A DNA stretch of 64,000 nt from Spiroplasma endosymbiont of Lasioglossum villosulum. Its GTDB lineage: Bacteria; Bacillota_I; Bacilli_A; Mycoplasmatales; VBWQ01. Position 1 is the first letter of the stretch. The number at the start of each line of letters is the position of its first letter. The notes beneath the pieces were generated by a model. It saw only the letters and a list, made by a program, of their open reading frames with translations. It was not told where the DNA came from and did no database searches. The position numbers and the translations under genes were made by a program. The stretch spans positions 748,299-812,298 of the forward strand of contig NZ_OZ026539.1 of the NCBI RefSeq assembly GCF_964020195.1, read 5' to 3'. Below are positions 55,635 through 64,000 of this stretch, piece by piece.

Positions 55635-56495
55635 TTATTTATCTTTATTTTTAGGTTTATCTTTTTTCTTTAAAATATTATCCAATTTATCCAATCCAGC
55701 AGACTTAATATCGCTATAAGTCATATCAATACTACTTGCTTCTTTAAGGTATTTTTTAGGTGACAATTCACTTTTAAGTTCATGCACATAATGTAAAGCA
55801 CGTGAATTATACCTTTTTAACCAGTGTCTAGGAAAAAATAAAGTCATAGCCATTGCTTCACCACTATAACTTGGAGGCATAATACCTCGTTTAATCATTT
55901 TCTTTGTTCTACGACGTGAAAATACTACTTTATTATAATCCTCAATATTAATATATAAATTAAGATTAAATATAACAATAAAACCCAAAAAACGCATACG
56001 TTTAACTTGAACAACATACTCAACTTTTTCTCTTGCTTGTACTGGTATTCTATTAGGGTGTTGTTCAATCAAATACATTGTACCATTAAACATGTGACCT
56101 ATTAACTTACAAAATTGTCCTAAACTTTCTTGTTGATTTTTAAACTGTACTCCTAAATCATTAGAATTTATTTTTAATACTAATTCATCTAAAATTATTA
56201 AATCTTGTTCCTCAAAAGCATAATTACTTGCTAACTGATTAAAAGTAAAAACATCGTTATAATTAACCAAATAAGAATAACCAGTCTTTAACTTAATAGG
56301 GAAAGGACTAACTACTCGTTTCTTATGACTTTGTGCTAAACAACAAGCAAGGGCAGATTTGCCAGTCCTTGGAGGTGCTGAAATAATATAACTACCAACT
56401 CGTTTTAAAATTTTAAGATTACGAATAGTTATAAGAATTGGATAAATAATTATAATCAAACCTATAACTAATAACACATAACCATATCAAGGCAT
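55635..56495 (-). CDS. Zot-like phage assembly ATPase
   Basis: 286 residues. A single N-terminal membrane helix (residues 5-21, LLVIGLIIIIYPILITI) is followed by a P-loop ISAPPRTGKSAL (Walker A, about residue 40) and a Walker B ending DLIILDEL near residue 100. The RTKKMIKRG basic region and a C-terminal 90-residue tail follow. This is the pI/Zot fold of filamentous phages, which drives virion extrusion through the inner membrane. The start ATG 56495 follows TAGGAGTT. It lies 9 bases after the minor coat protein gene. Confidence 0.82.
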
Positions 56496-56504
56496 AATAA
56501 ACTC

Positions 56505-57557
56505 CTAACCTATAATTAAACTAATTGCTCTAACAAATAATCATAAAGGTATAATATTTTCTATTCCACTAACAATATCAACATTTAAAGCAGTACTAAT
56601 CGTATCTGAAAAAATATGTCATAATAAACTATCTGTTGTAAAAAGAAATTGTCTTAATGGTTCAACTGGTAAAACTTTACCAACAACACCATAAAGTACT
56701 CATCTAAAAGCATTACGCAAATGACCAAAAACATCATATCAACTAACACGTTCATACTCAGGGTTAAAAGGACTATTTGGTGGGAATGGTGTTACTTTCT
56801 CACTTGAAAAAATATTAATTTGACCAAAATTTAACCGTGGTGACATATGTGAAAATGAATCACCATGAACATCAAAAAATACTGTTAAATGTCTTAAATT
56901 TGGAACACGAATAGGCATAGTAACAAAATTATATAAATCTTGCTGATAAATATCATTATCAACCTTACCTTTAAAAACATACTTTGTATCACCAACATTA
57001 TCTAAAAAACTAAAAACAAAATTAGCAGTAAAAGTTTTAAAATATTCATATTCAAAATAAAACATAAAACCTTGAATATAAAAACTTAAAGGTTTATCAA
57101 TTTCAAAATTTAACTGTGTTTGAAAATTTATAACTCTCCTATCATTATTAACAAAATTCAAACGATTAGTATTCTTTTCTGTAACATAATTATGATTAAA
57201 CATAATACGTGAAAATTCATCCAATTGTTTTCTATTAAAAGTATAAACACCAGACCCCATATTTATCTCTTGTGACGGAACACCAATTGTATCACTATAA
57301 TAAGAACATATATAAGTACCCTGATTACCAATAAATTCACCACTTACTAATTTTAAATCCGGCTGGTCAACATCAAAATAAGCAGAATTTCATGGAATTG
57401 TTGCTCAATCATTAAAATTATGATACTTAACATGTTTAACCATTTCTTTTGTAATATCATAATTAACAACATTAGGGTCATTTGAAGCAATTAAACTAGT
57501 TGGTGCTTGAACAGAAGTATTTACAACAAAAAATAATTTAGCAAATTTAAATCACAT
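56505..57557 (-). CDS. plectrovirus minor coat/attachment-type protein
   Basis: 350 residues. The N-terminus is a weak signal-like segment (MWFKFAKLFFVVNTSVQA). A beta-rich ectodomain follows, with many aromatic residues (for example ISLINFQTQ-type strands and RHLTVFFDVHGD). A C-terminal hydrophobic helix (IIPLWLFVRAISLII) anchors it. It is the size and place of the large structural protein next to Zot in SpV1-like phages and presumably caps the virion and binds the host. Assignment by position and architecture. Confidence 0.65.
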
Positions 57558-57559
57558 AA

Positions 57560-57751
57560 TTATTTACCAAACAAACATCTTAAAACTCATCATAAACCAT
57601 AAAATATAATAAATCCAATAAAAAACTGCGTTCCATAAACTACTAAATTTCATAAAATAGTAGTAAATTGGTCAACTGGACTTCCTATAAACATAGTTCA
57701 ATAATCAACTATACATTGATATATTTTATTGTAAATATCTCAAACACTCAT
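57560..57751 (-). CDS. small plectrovirus membrane protein
   Basis: 63 residues with one or two helices (FTTILWNLVVYGTQFFIGFIIF) and a UGA-rich tryptophan content. The start ATG 57751 follows GGGTAGGTG. It lies between the minor coat gene and another small membrane gene. Probably a structural or assembly component. Confidence 0.65.
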
Positions 57752-57760
57752 ATTTAACAC

Positions 57761-57958
57761 CTACCCAAACAATGACCTAAAAATAAATTTAATACTACGA
57801 TAAATAAAATTAAAAAATACACCTAATACCAACCAAAAAGTCAAATTAAACAAAATATAAACTTCATCAGTAATATTAGTTTGATTTAAAAATATACCAA
57901 TATCATTACTAGAAAATATAAAAATTAAATGCAATATACTATTAACAAAATCACTCAT
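57761..57958 (-). CDS. small plectrovirus membrane protein
   Basis: 65 residues. An amphipathic N-terminal part (FVNSILHLIFIFSSNDIGIF) precedes one clear helix (LFNLTFWLVLGVFFNFIY) and a short basic end. It is separated from its upstream neighbour by two bases. Coat or assembly protein by position. Confidence 0.65.
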   Translation of the reverse strand: MSDFVNSILHLIFIFSSNDIGIFLNQTNITDEVYILFNLTFWLVLGVFFNFIYRSIKFIFRSLFG

Positions 57959-57960
57959 AA

Positions 57961-58149
57961 CTAATTACCTACAAACTTCCCTTTTTTATTTTCAACACCC
58001 TTAGCCTTATTTCTTAAACGTTTTCTTTCATGTTGTTTAGCAATTTGCTTACCAACAAATTTTGAACTACCTTTAATATTTTTGTAACTTTTCTTTACAG
58101 TACCCGATGTAGAAACTGGCTGAATATCAATATTTAAAAAAACTGACAT
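57961..58149 (-). CDS. small basic plectrovirus protein
   Basis: 62 residues; a short hydrophobic start (MSVFLNIDIQPV) and then a strongly basic stretch (KSYKNIKGSSKFVGKQIAKQ and on), possibly DNA-contacting. In the same frame the coding potential continues upstream as a membrane helix (VLFGVFILLIKFAMS) without a start codon. This suggests it once formed one gene with the overlapping 58073-58285 frame, interrupted by one base. Confidence 0.55.
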   Translation of the reverse strand: MSVFLNIDIQPVSTSGTVKKSYKNIKGSSKFVGKQIAKQHERKRLRNKAKGVENKKGKFVGN

Positions 58150-58285
58150 AGCAAACTTTATTAAAAGAATAAAAACACCAAAAAGTACCCAAATTAAAAC
58201 CTAAATCTGCCATTGGCAAATTTCAAAATTTCATAAAAATTTGTCCAAATAGTTCTAAAACTTTTGAAATAAAAGCAACACCCAT
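58073..58285 (-). CDS. plectrovirus coat-like protein, possibly frameshifted
   Basis: 70 residues from ATG 58285 (Shine-Dalgarno TAGGAG). The first 33 residues (MGVAFISKVLELFGQIFMKF and the following MADLG) look like the N-terminus of a coat protein. Beyond about 58185 the predicted tail is cysteine- and tyrosine-rich and lacks the expected membrane helix, while the helix is encoded in the adjacent frame continuous with the 57961-58149 protein. One extra base would explain this. Alternatively the two genes overlap by design, as phage genes may. Confidence 0.5.
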
Positions 58286-58297
58286 AATAAACTACTC

Positions 58298-58558
58298 CTA
58301 TATTATTTTTAATAATTTTAAAATTAATGAAAAAGTAAAAAGTACTAAAATAATTGCTAACAATGGTGCTGGCATTGAAACTATTTGTTGTGAACTATCA
58401 CCAAAAATAAAACTTTTAATAACCAAAGACAAATTATGTAAACCAGAAAAATCAGTAATATAACTTTGTAAAATATTTTGCACAATATTATTTAAAGAAG
58501 GTAAAAGTTTACCTAATAAAGGAAAAACAAAAATTATTGCAAAAAATAATTTAATCAT
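58298..58558 (-). CDS. small plectrovirus membrane protein
   Basis: 86 residues with hydrophobic segments at both ends (MIKLFFAIIFVFPLLGKLLP and LLAIILVLFTFSLILKLL) joined by a polar linker. Consistent with a filamentous-phage structural protein. The start follows TAGGAGGTAATAG. Confidence 0.7.
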   Translation of the reverse strand: MIKLFFAIIFVFPLLGKLLPSLNNIVQNILQSYITDFSGLHNLSLVIKSFIFGDSSQQIVSMPAPLLAIILVLFTFSLILKLLKII

Positions 58559-58592
58559 AACTATTACCTCCTAAAAACAACTTTAATTTTTT

Positions 58593-58793
58593 CTATCTAA
58601 ATCCACGAATAATATGTCCAATAAATTCTTTAATAAATACTAAGACCATCATAAATATTGGAATTAATACCGGTCAATTTGTCATTATAAAATCACCCGC
58701 AAATACTCAATTAAAAACATAACTAAAAGATTCTAGTAATTTTTGACCAATACCTCCAATCATTTCTATTAAAGCACTTAACCCTTTTGGCAT
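58593..58793 (-). CDS. putative major coat protein
   Basis: 66 residues. An amphipathic N-terminus (MPKGLSALIEMIGGIGQKLL) leads to one long membrane helix (VLIPIFMMVLVFIKEFIGHI) and a short basic end (IRGFR). This is the arrangement of filamentous-phage major coat proteins. It has the strongest Shine-Dalgarno in the prophage (GGAGGTGAT), as expected for an abundant product. The name is inferred from size, topology and expression signals. Confidence 0.6.
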
Positions 58794-58794
58794 A

Positions 58795-58983
58795 CTAATC
58801 ACCTCCCTCCTCTAATTCTTTTCTTGCTCTTTCTTTACGTTTTTGTTCTTTACAATATCAACAATCTGGGTCAACTACATTGTGTTTTCTATGTTTAAAT
58901 TTTCAAACTAACTTTTTAATAGTACCTTTAAAAGCCCAAGAAGTACCAAGCACAGCAATTATCACAACTATTCATTTAACCAT
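58795..58983 (-). CDS. small plectrovirus membrane protein
   Basis: 62 residues. An N-terminal helix (WIVVIIAVLGTSWAF) is followed by a basic, His- and Cys-containing cytoplasmic part (DPDCWYCKEQKRKE) with a CxxC-like pair. Its end forms the ribosome-binding site of the coat gene, so the two are translationally linked. Confidence 0.65.
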
Positions 58984-59108
58984 TATTTTCTACCTCCTAA
59001 AAAACTATCAAAACTCATATTTTCATATAATCTTTGGTCAAAATTTCTTTTTGCCTTTTTCTTATGCAACTTTTGTCTTGACATATTTTTTCATTTATCT
59101 TTTTTCAT
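58983..59108 (-). CDS. tiny basic plectrovirus protein
   Basis: 41 residues, highly basic at the start (MKKDKWKNMSRQKLHKKKAK), ending SFLGGRK. Its stop overlaps the next start as TAATG. The overlap and the Shine-Dalgarno AAGGAGTG support a real gene. DNA binding is possible from its charge. Confidence 0.55.
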
Positions 59109-59124
59109 AAAATTAATTCACTCC

Positions 59125-59544
59125 TTATAAAATAAATGTTCTTATAGTTTTATTTTGTTCATTATTTCTTAAATTTTCATTATTAATTTCTAATAATTTA
59201 CTTTGAAATTCTAATGTTTGTTTTAATTCTTTTACTTGATTATTTAAATTTAGAAATTTTCTTTCTAATTTTTGTTTTTCATATCTTTTTCTTTCAACTT
59301 TTAAATCATTCTTTTTAATAAATTTATTTTCTTTTCTCTTAAAAACTCAATTTGTTATTTTATTTTTAATATTATTTCATGGAATACCAATATAACCCAC
59401 AACAATACCAATTAAAATAGATACTGGTTTAATTGCAACAATTCCTAAAACTATAATGCTAGGAATTAATCCTAAAAATATACTAAATGTAATACATCCA
59501 GTTAATACCATAAATTTTAAAATTCATCACATATATATTTTCAC
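59125..59544 (-). CDS. plectrovirus membrane protein with coiled-coil tail
   Basis: 139 residues. Two membrane helices lie in the first half (FMVLTGCITFSIFLGLIPSI and IVVGYIGIPW). A lysine-rich coiled coil of some 65 residues follows (LEFQSKLLEINNENLRNNEQ). GTG 59544 is preferred because GGTGG precedes it at a good distance; ATG 59532 is the alternative. Position in the structural block suggests an assembly protein. Confidence 0.6.
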
Positions 59545-59545
59545 T

Positions 59546-60403
59546 TTAAACACCACCTAGTGTATAAGCATAAGAATAATCCCAGTTTAAACTTGCTCTA
59601 TCTAAATTAATCTCTGACATACTATCATCATTTAAATCAATATCAACCATACCGTCATCTGTACTTTGATAATGATTAACACTGCCATTAATTAATCTTG
59701 CTCTTTCATCAGTAAACACTTCTTGTAATTCTGTATTATTATGTGTATTTCCTAATGGCAACAGTAAAGTATTTATAATTTCACTTGCTCCGACAATAAT
59801 CGTAGGAATAGCAAAATAATTATTAAAATTATTATTAATACCCATAGCAACACCACTACTAATCAAACAACCACCAGTACCCATATTTGCTATTTTACGT
59901 ATAGTTTCAAATCTATTAGGTATTAACTCAGTTAAACCACTAATAACATTCGCTATACCAAAACTATTTAAAGATATATAAGTATCTCAATCTACAAAAT
60001 AATTATCAACTACTGGTTTAGGTGTTGGTATTGGAGTAGGAATTGGTGGCTCAGTAGGGCAAGGTGGTCAAAAACAAGGTTCATCTCTTAATAAAAAAGT
60101 TGACTTATTTACATACTGAACAAACTTAGCATAATTAATTAAACCAATTGTTCCTAATCCTAAAAATATCTTTTTATAACTATTAATAACTTTATTTCTA
60201 GTAGTTGGTCTTTGATTAATATTCCATATATCAATTCCTAACTTTTTACTAAATAACAAAGAATTAATAGAACCTAAAATTGGGTCTTTTAAATATTGAC
60301 CATAATAAGCACTAACTCCAACCATAGCACTTAATGGACTTAATCCAGTTCTTAATATTTTAGGTAAAGTATAATTACTAGTTTGTTCTAACTCATTAGG
60401 CAT
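59546..60403 (-). CDS. plectrovirus structural protein with proline-rich linker
   Basis: 285 residues. An N-terminal domain of about 110 residues with hydrophobic patches (ILGSINSLLFSKK, KIFLGLGTIGLINYA) precedes a Pro/Thr linker (PPIPTPIPTPKP). A C-terminal glycine- and Asn-rich domain follows, with a hydrophobic stretch (FAIPTIIVGASEIINTLLLPL) and an acidic end. Pro-rich linkers between domains are typical of minor coat proteins of filamentous phages. The stop and the next start overlap closely. Confidence 0.6.
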
Positions 60404-60458
60404 AAATAAAACTCCTTACTTTATATACTAATAAGGAGCATATTTATACTAATTAGAG

Positions 60459-60500
60459 TAAGGGGCAAAAATACACTAAAAAGTATATATATGCCCCTTA
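60459..60500. terminator. hairpin between two phage genes
   Basis: TAAGGGGCA (60459-60467) pairs with TGCCCCTTA (60492-60500), with an inner ATAC/GTAT stem. It is GC-richer than its surroundings and lies 8 bases beyond the small Cys-rich gene. It may attenuate the transcript between early and structural genes. Confidence 0.6.
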
Positions 60501-60508
60501 TTTAATTT

Positions 60509-60703
60509 TTAATTTTCTTTTTGTTGTAATTGTTCTTTTTGTTTAACCAAAGCAATATTTAATATACAATTTGGACAATAATATTTCCCAGTATATAAAT
60601 TTTGTAAAACTCTTTTAGGACAAATTACTTGGTCGCAAAGTTTGCATACATACATTGCTAAATGAAAATGTTGTTGACAAGCACAATTATTAATTTTTGA
60701 CAT
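60509..60703 (-). CDS. small cysteine-rich (zinc-knuckle) phage protein
   Basis: 64 residues with seven cysteines, including CKLC and CPNC pairs plus CACQQHFH, sufficient for one or two zinc sites, and a short coiled C-terminus. The protein likely binds nucleic acid or acts in regulation of phage replication. The start ATG 60703 is weakly preceded by AAAGGAT. Confidence 0.65.
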   Translation of the reverse strand: MSKINNCACQQHFHLAMYVCKLCDQVICPKRVLQNLYTGKYYCPNCILNIALVKQKEQLQQKEN

Positions 60704-60752
60704 AACTTAAATCCTTTAAATAATTATTTACCAATTACCCTATAATAAATAA

Positions 60753-61040
60753 CTATTTAGTTTTTAAATTATGTATGTCAATTATTTTTGCTTCTCATGT
60801 TATTTCAACATCATAATAAGAACCAAGACTTAAATTCATTTTAGAAAGTTTAGTAAATAATTCACTATCATGTAAAACTCATTTATCCTTAGATTTTTCA
60901 CCAGTTGATATTTTAATACCTTTATCAGTAACATAAAACGACGAAAAAATAAGTACATCATAATTTTTGGACTTACCACTTTTTTCATCTTTAATTACTT
61001 CATTACTTCTAATTTTTGTCAATTGACAAAGAAAATACAT
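60753..61040 (-). CDS. putative phage single-stranded-DNA-binding protein
   Basis: 95 residues, predominantly beta (MYFLCQLTKIRSNEVIKDEK, then YDVLIFSSFYVT, then YDVEITWEAKI). It has no membrane helix. A compact beta protein next to the Rep-side genes has the size and place of a gene V-type ssDNA-binding protein of filamentous phages. No diagnostic motif is present. The Shine-Dalgarno is AGGAGG. The structured gap 61041-61239 precedes it. Confidence 0.45.
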
Positions 61041-61080
61041 TTTATTAACCTCCTAGGAATTAGGTTATATTAATAACCAG

Positions 61081-61111
61081 ATTAATAATGTGGGTAATTA
61101 ACATTATTAAT
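61081..61111. repeat. hairpin in the early-gene gap, possible phage origin element
   Basis: ATTAATAATGT (61081-61091) and ACATTATTAAT (61101-61111) form an 11-bp perfect stem with loop GGGTAATTA. A second hairpin, GGTTAT/ATAACC (61063-61078), adjoins it, and outer GTTATATTAAT-like arms could close both. The short CCTAGGAATTA motif occurs at 61053 and again at 62313, next to the rep gene. Confidence 0.5.
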
Positions 61112-61239
61112 TATAATATAACATAAAAATTAAAATTTACAACAAAAAAACGCAAAAACATAAAGTTAAATTCCTAGGTAAAACCTTACATTTTTGCTAT
61201 TAACCATTATATATACAAGTATTTTCTTTAAAAATCATA

Positions 61240-61380
61240 TTAAGATTTAACAGTTTGAACTTTTTTTTCACGTTTATCACCATAAATTAAAGTTTTAAGC
61301 ATAAAATGAAATGGAATTCAAATAATGGTCAAACATAAAAATATTGAAATACACATAATAACTCTTTTTAAAATATTCAT
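61240..61380 (-). CDS. 46-residue phage membrane protein
   Basis: One membrane helix (VIMCISIFLCLTIIWIPFHF) and a basic C-terminus (YGDKREKKVQTVKS). The start ATG 61380 follows AAAGGAG. It lies 68 bases after rep in the same operon. Its role is unknown. Confidence 0.6.
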
Positions 61381-61448
61381 TTAAGTACAACTCCTTTCTT
61401 AAATAAATATATCAAAAATAAAATTTTAAAAAACAATTAAAATATAAT

Positions 61449-62303
61449 TTAATGTAAATGTAAAATTCTAGGTACACGCTTAATTGCATTCCTAAACCTA
61501 ATACTATCAATTGAGATATATTCATCATAATCTTTAAAATTATCACCAAAAACAGTAGTATCAAAACTACCACCAAAAAGTATAGTACGACCCAAATTAT
61601 CAATTTTCTTTTTAAAAAATTGTGTATGTAAAGCATTAATAGAAGCGTCAATTAAACGTTGATATAACATTATCTTTTGGCCTTTAACTACTTTTGGATT
61701 AGAACAATTACGAGAAAAAGCATAAGCACGAACACCTAAATCATACTGATTTTGAGATTTTATATCATTTTGCACTTTTACAACATATTTACTTAAATAC
61801 TTAACTATATTTTCATTAGTACCTTTTTTAACAACTCTTACATCATTAAAACCAAATGGTCATCATTGTGGCAACATACTTTTATGTATTTTTCTATTAA
61901 ATAATATATGAAAGTGAATAGCACCACGCTTTTGATATTCATAAACATACATATATTTTAACTCACCTAAATATTTAACACGTTTAGGGTTATTTCATCA
62001 ACGCTTTAAACGTTTGAAGAATATAGCAATATCATGTTTTGCTTTATTAATATCTTGCATATTTTTAGCATAAGTTAAAGTAACAAAACTTAAAACTTTT
62101 GAATTATAAAAATTATGATACGCTTTATGTATTAATTTTGTTTTAGTACGAATAGTACTATTACGCAACTTTTTATTATTAATACCTAAATTTTTAATAC
62201 CAATTTCATTACGCTTATTATTTAATATAGCACTCATAGGTAAAATTATATTTTTAACATAAGCACCATAATAAACTTTTTTAATATAAAAATTTTCTTG
62301 CAT
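61449..62303 (-). CDS. HUH-type rolling-circle replication initiator
   Basis: 284 residues. FVTLTYAKNMQDI forms motif 1. AIHFHILFNR contains the H-x-H metal pair of motif 2 at about residues 133-135. Motif 3 is IVKYLSKYVVKV with the candidate nicking tyrosine(s) and lysine. These three motifs define HUH endonucleases that nick one strand to start rolling-circle replication; SpV1-like phages carry one. First gene of the prophage operon. The start ATG 62303 is preceded by TAGGAG within the CCTAGGAATTA motif. Confidence 0.85.
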
Positions 62304-62449
62304 ATATAAAACTCCTAGGAATTAATTATAATTTTATATATTTTAATAACAAAATAATCATAACACAAAAAACAAAATAATTAATAAATTATCTTGCGGT
62401 GAATTATGTTACTTAATTCAATTAATATTATAACGCTATTTAAAAAAGA

Positions 62450-62471
62450 AATAGTAATTACAATTACTATT
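62450..62471 (-). terminator. terminator of the thiamine transporter gene
   Basis: AATAGTAATT pairs with AATTACTATT directly beyond the thiT-like stop. On the minus strand TTTCTTTTTT follows. It also isolates the prophage operon from upstream transcription. The 146 bases between it and the rep gene hold the phage promoter region but no clear attachment site. Confidence 0.75.
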
Positions 62472-63518
62472 CTAACGATATCTTTCTACATAGTGACTAA
62501 CTAAACCACGATAAATAAAAGGTATTGTTAATTGCATAATTGGATAAGTAAACAAAAAAATATGAATAAAATTGTAAACTAATGAGTAAAAAAGAGGATT
62601 AAATCCTGATCAAATATTTTTACTTCCGTCAGCATTAGTAATTTGTGATCAAATAAAATATCCTGCTATTGTTTGTCAAAAATAAATAATTAAACAAACT
62701 AAAAAACAATGTAAAAAATAATTAATATAAGTAAAAATTGATTTATCAGCTTTTAAATTAAAACGTAATAATGAAATAATAGCGGGCGTTGTCATTGGCA
62801 AAAAATAATCTAATAAATAACTTCAAGCATTAATAACATAACCACCACCAATAAATAATAATGACATTAAAGCACTAATCATACCCGTTAATCATCCACC
62901 TGCAAAGCCAATAATATAACTAATAACCATTAAAGGTATATATTTAATAGCAATACCGCCGCCGTATGGCATTTTTGGTAATAAATTTTGTTCAATAAAA
63001 GCACAAGCAATATTTACACCAGTAAATAAACCAATAATTGTATAATCAATAACTAATCATCGTTTAATACCAAATGCAAATTTAAAATTAGTTCATCATC
63101 TTGTTTTTAAAATGGCAAAAGTTTCTTCTTTTTGTCATTGATAATGTTTAATTCAATTAAAAATTAATGCAATGGGATTGATACTAAAAATTGATAGTAA
63201 TGTAACAATAACAATATTTTTATGCATATCTTCTATTTTAACTGTTCATGTAATAACAGATAATAAAATTGATGAAATTAATAATAAACAAAGAATTAAT
63301 ATTAAATAAATTTTACTGCTATAAAATTGTCAACCAATAATAGTAGTAACTTTAAAAAAGTGATTAATACTACTAGCAGGTAAAATACTAATAATAACTG
63401 TTAATGTTAAAAGAGTAATTAAACTAAAAATGGCTGATGCTTTAATTAACATTCCTACCCCCAGTTTGCTTTTAATTTTATTATAATTGATAGTTGTTAA
63501 TAGTTGTTCTTTAAACAT
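62472..63518 (-). CDS. thiT: ThiT-like thiamine transporter, N-terminally extended
   Basis: 348 residues with nine or ten membrane helices. ThiT, the S-component of ECF thiamine transporters, has about 190. The C-terminal part matches ThiT: GFAGGWLTGMISALMSLLFI, then GGYVINAWSYLLDYFLPM with the conserved tryptophan and the LDY motif, then the final helices. The first 130 residues contain three helices not in ThiT, so this is an extended or fused form. It should deliver thiamine with the ECF energising module encoded elsewhere. A TPP riboswitch precedes it on the same strand, which strongly supports the substrate. The start is ATG 63518. Confidence 0.85.
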
Positions 63519-63521
63519 AAT

Positions 63522-63574
63522 AAAATGATAACTCCTTTAATTTATCTTACATAACAAAAAGGAGTTATCATTTT
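63522..63574 (-). promoter_or_regulatory. Shine-Dalgarno-sequestering hairpin (riboswitch expression platform)
   Basis: AAAATGATAACTCCTTT (63522-63538) and its exact complement (63558-63574) form a 17-bp stem. Read on the minus strand, the proximal arm contains AAAGGAG, the only Shine-Dalgarno for the thiT-like gene, and the distal arm hides it. A short TTTTATT follows, so partial termination is also possible. It lies directly between the TPP aptamer and the start codon. Confidence 0.75.
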
Positions 63575-63590
63575 TTAAAATATAAAAAAT

Positions 63591-63661
63591 AAAGTCTCCC
63601 TCCGCTAGTACTAACTAGATCAGGTTATAGGGTATTTCTCAGGCAATGCCACCCCTGCTTT
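63591..63661 (-). ncRNA. TPP riboswitch (THI element)
   Basis: On the minus strand the conserved aptamer pieces are all there: GCAGGGGTG, then CTGAGA, then ACCC, ACCTGATC, and TACTAGCGGAGGGA. The P1 stem AAAG/CTTT closes it. Binding thiamine pyrophosphate should stabilise the SD-hiding hairpin downstream and switch off thiamine uptake. A TATAAT-like TATTAT lies just upstream near 63665. Confidence 0.93.
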
Positions 63662-63867
63662 ATATAATATATGCAAATTAATCCATATTTACTACTATTA
63701 TAACATTCAAAATATTTTTTTAAATATAAAATATATTTTTTATGATTTTTAGTTTAAATTAAAATTTGTTCTATTTTTATTTGAAATTTATTTGAAAAAA
63801 AATAAAATATATTCACTTCTTAAAAATAAGAAGTTATTGGGAAAAAATAAAAAGGAGTTTTTTAAAT

Positions 63868-64000
63868 ATGAAAAAGATATCAACACTAATTACAACAACA
63901 ATTTTAGCAATAGCAAGTACAAACAGTTTAAATACCTTATTTATCAATAACACAAATAATAAAATTAAAACAAGTATTAAAAATGAAAATAATAATTGAA
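63868..64000 (+). CDS. secreted protein, partial at the window edge
   Basis: Only 44 codons fall in the window. The start ATG follows AAAAAGGAG. A signal peptide (MKKISTLITTTILAIASTNS) is followed by an Asn-rich region (FINNTNNKIKTSIKNENNNW), as in the secreted protein at 1769-3031 and the 16566 gene. It is probably a member of the same surface group. Its transcription diverges from the TPP-controlled gene. Confidence 0.65.

Larger units (their letters stand above)
55269..62320 (-). mobile_element. SpV1-type plectrovirus prophage
   Basis: About 7 kb in which every gene is leftward and tightly packed, matching SpV1-like filamentous Spiroplasma phages. It contains an HUH replication initiator at the promoter-proximal end, small cysteine-rich and single-stranded-DNA-binding-like genes, a run of 40-90-residue membrane proteins (coat proteins), a large minor coat protein, and a Zot-like assembly ATPase, and then a hairpin-rich region (55560-55629). 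Several genes have strong Shine-Dalgarno sites and TAATG overlaps. No transposase or integrase gene and no clear direct-repeat attachment sites are present; edges are approximate. The prophage lies between the truncated permease and the thiamine transporter. Confidence 0.88.

Noticed and set aside
58880..59110. Rightward ORF in the prophage
   Set aside because: All phage genes run leftward; this is the complement of three overlapping small genes.
55260..62450. Flanking direct repeats as phage attachment sites
   Set aside because: Only short A/T-rich matches were seen at the two ends; none is convincing without a search.

Overview
The window is a Spiroplasma-like mollicute chromosome segment. 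Base composition is very A+T-rich. UGA is read as tryptophan throughout: the thioredoxin WCGPC motif, GlpK, LigA, GatAB, KtrB and FolD are only intact under genetic code 4. A complete SpV1-type plectrovirus is integrated, and there are many signal-peptide or lipobox surface proteins. No rRNA, transposase or CRISPR array was seen. The species cannot be fixed from sequence alone; a host-associated Spiroplasma fits best.

Layout. 0.5-1.7 kb: thioredoxin and a Cof-type HAD phosphatase. 1.7-3.0 kb: a secreted-protein gene broken by a stop. 3.3-6.8 kb: the glycerol operon glpO-glpF-glpK (uptake, phosphorylation, H2O2-producing oxidation). 6.9-16.4 kb: a leftward series of surface genes (coiled-coil protein, membrane protein with a premature stop, broken lipoprotein, membrane proteins, DUF3137-like protein, YitT-like protein, lipoprotein). 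16.6-18.6 kb: a large secreted, membrane-anchored protein. 18.6-23.1 kb: a small signalling/defence-like neighbourhood containing an ExoY/CyaA/edema-factor-type nucleotidyl cyclase homologue, a Pycsar-effector-like (PycTM/DUF5706) membrane protein, an unknown gene and an Abi_2-like HEPN protein. 23.1-27.2 kb: flippase-like exporter, RluD-type pseudouridine synthase, CPBP protease. 27.3-33.9 kb: sodA, a zinc-ribbon protein, and the overlapping ligA-gatC-gatA-gatB operon. 34-36 kb: coiled-coil and repeat proteins. 36.1-39.5 kb: divergent ktrA/ktrB potassium uptake genes and folD. 39.5-44.6 kb: a decaying surface region with a secreted M41-like HEAGH peptidase, an LTxxQ-repeat gene carrying a 434-bp tandem duplication, an HEYGH lipoprotein peptidase and a secreted protein. 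44.9-45.3 kb: tRNA-Asn, Glu, Lys and Leu. 45.5-51.2 kb: second HAD phosphatase, a 50-residue HMG/YABBY-like protein, a possible small RNA, copper-type P-ATPase, EngB. 51.3-55.3 kb: leader ORF and possible translational switch, then an mgtA-type ATPase whose C-terminus runs into an N-terminally truncated amino-acid permease. 55.3-62.3 kb: plectrovirus prophage, all genes leftward. 62.5-63.7 kb: ThiT-like thiamine transporter under a TPP riboswitch. 63.9 kb to the end: start of a secreted protein.

Themes. Housekeeping operons are intact, whereas accessory and surface genes repeatedly carry one-base indels in A7/A8 tracts or single in-frame stops. Intact core genes contain equally long A-runs (for example A8 in gatA), so simple sequencing error is not the obvious explanation; decay, phase variation or transcriptional slippage are alternatives. 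The observation most worth following is the ExoY-family cyclase homologue 236 bp from a PycTM-like effector, next to an Abi-like gene, in a genome that carries a filamentous phage: a possible Pycsar-like system built on a class II cyclase fold.
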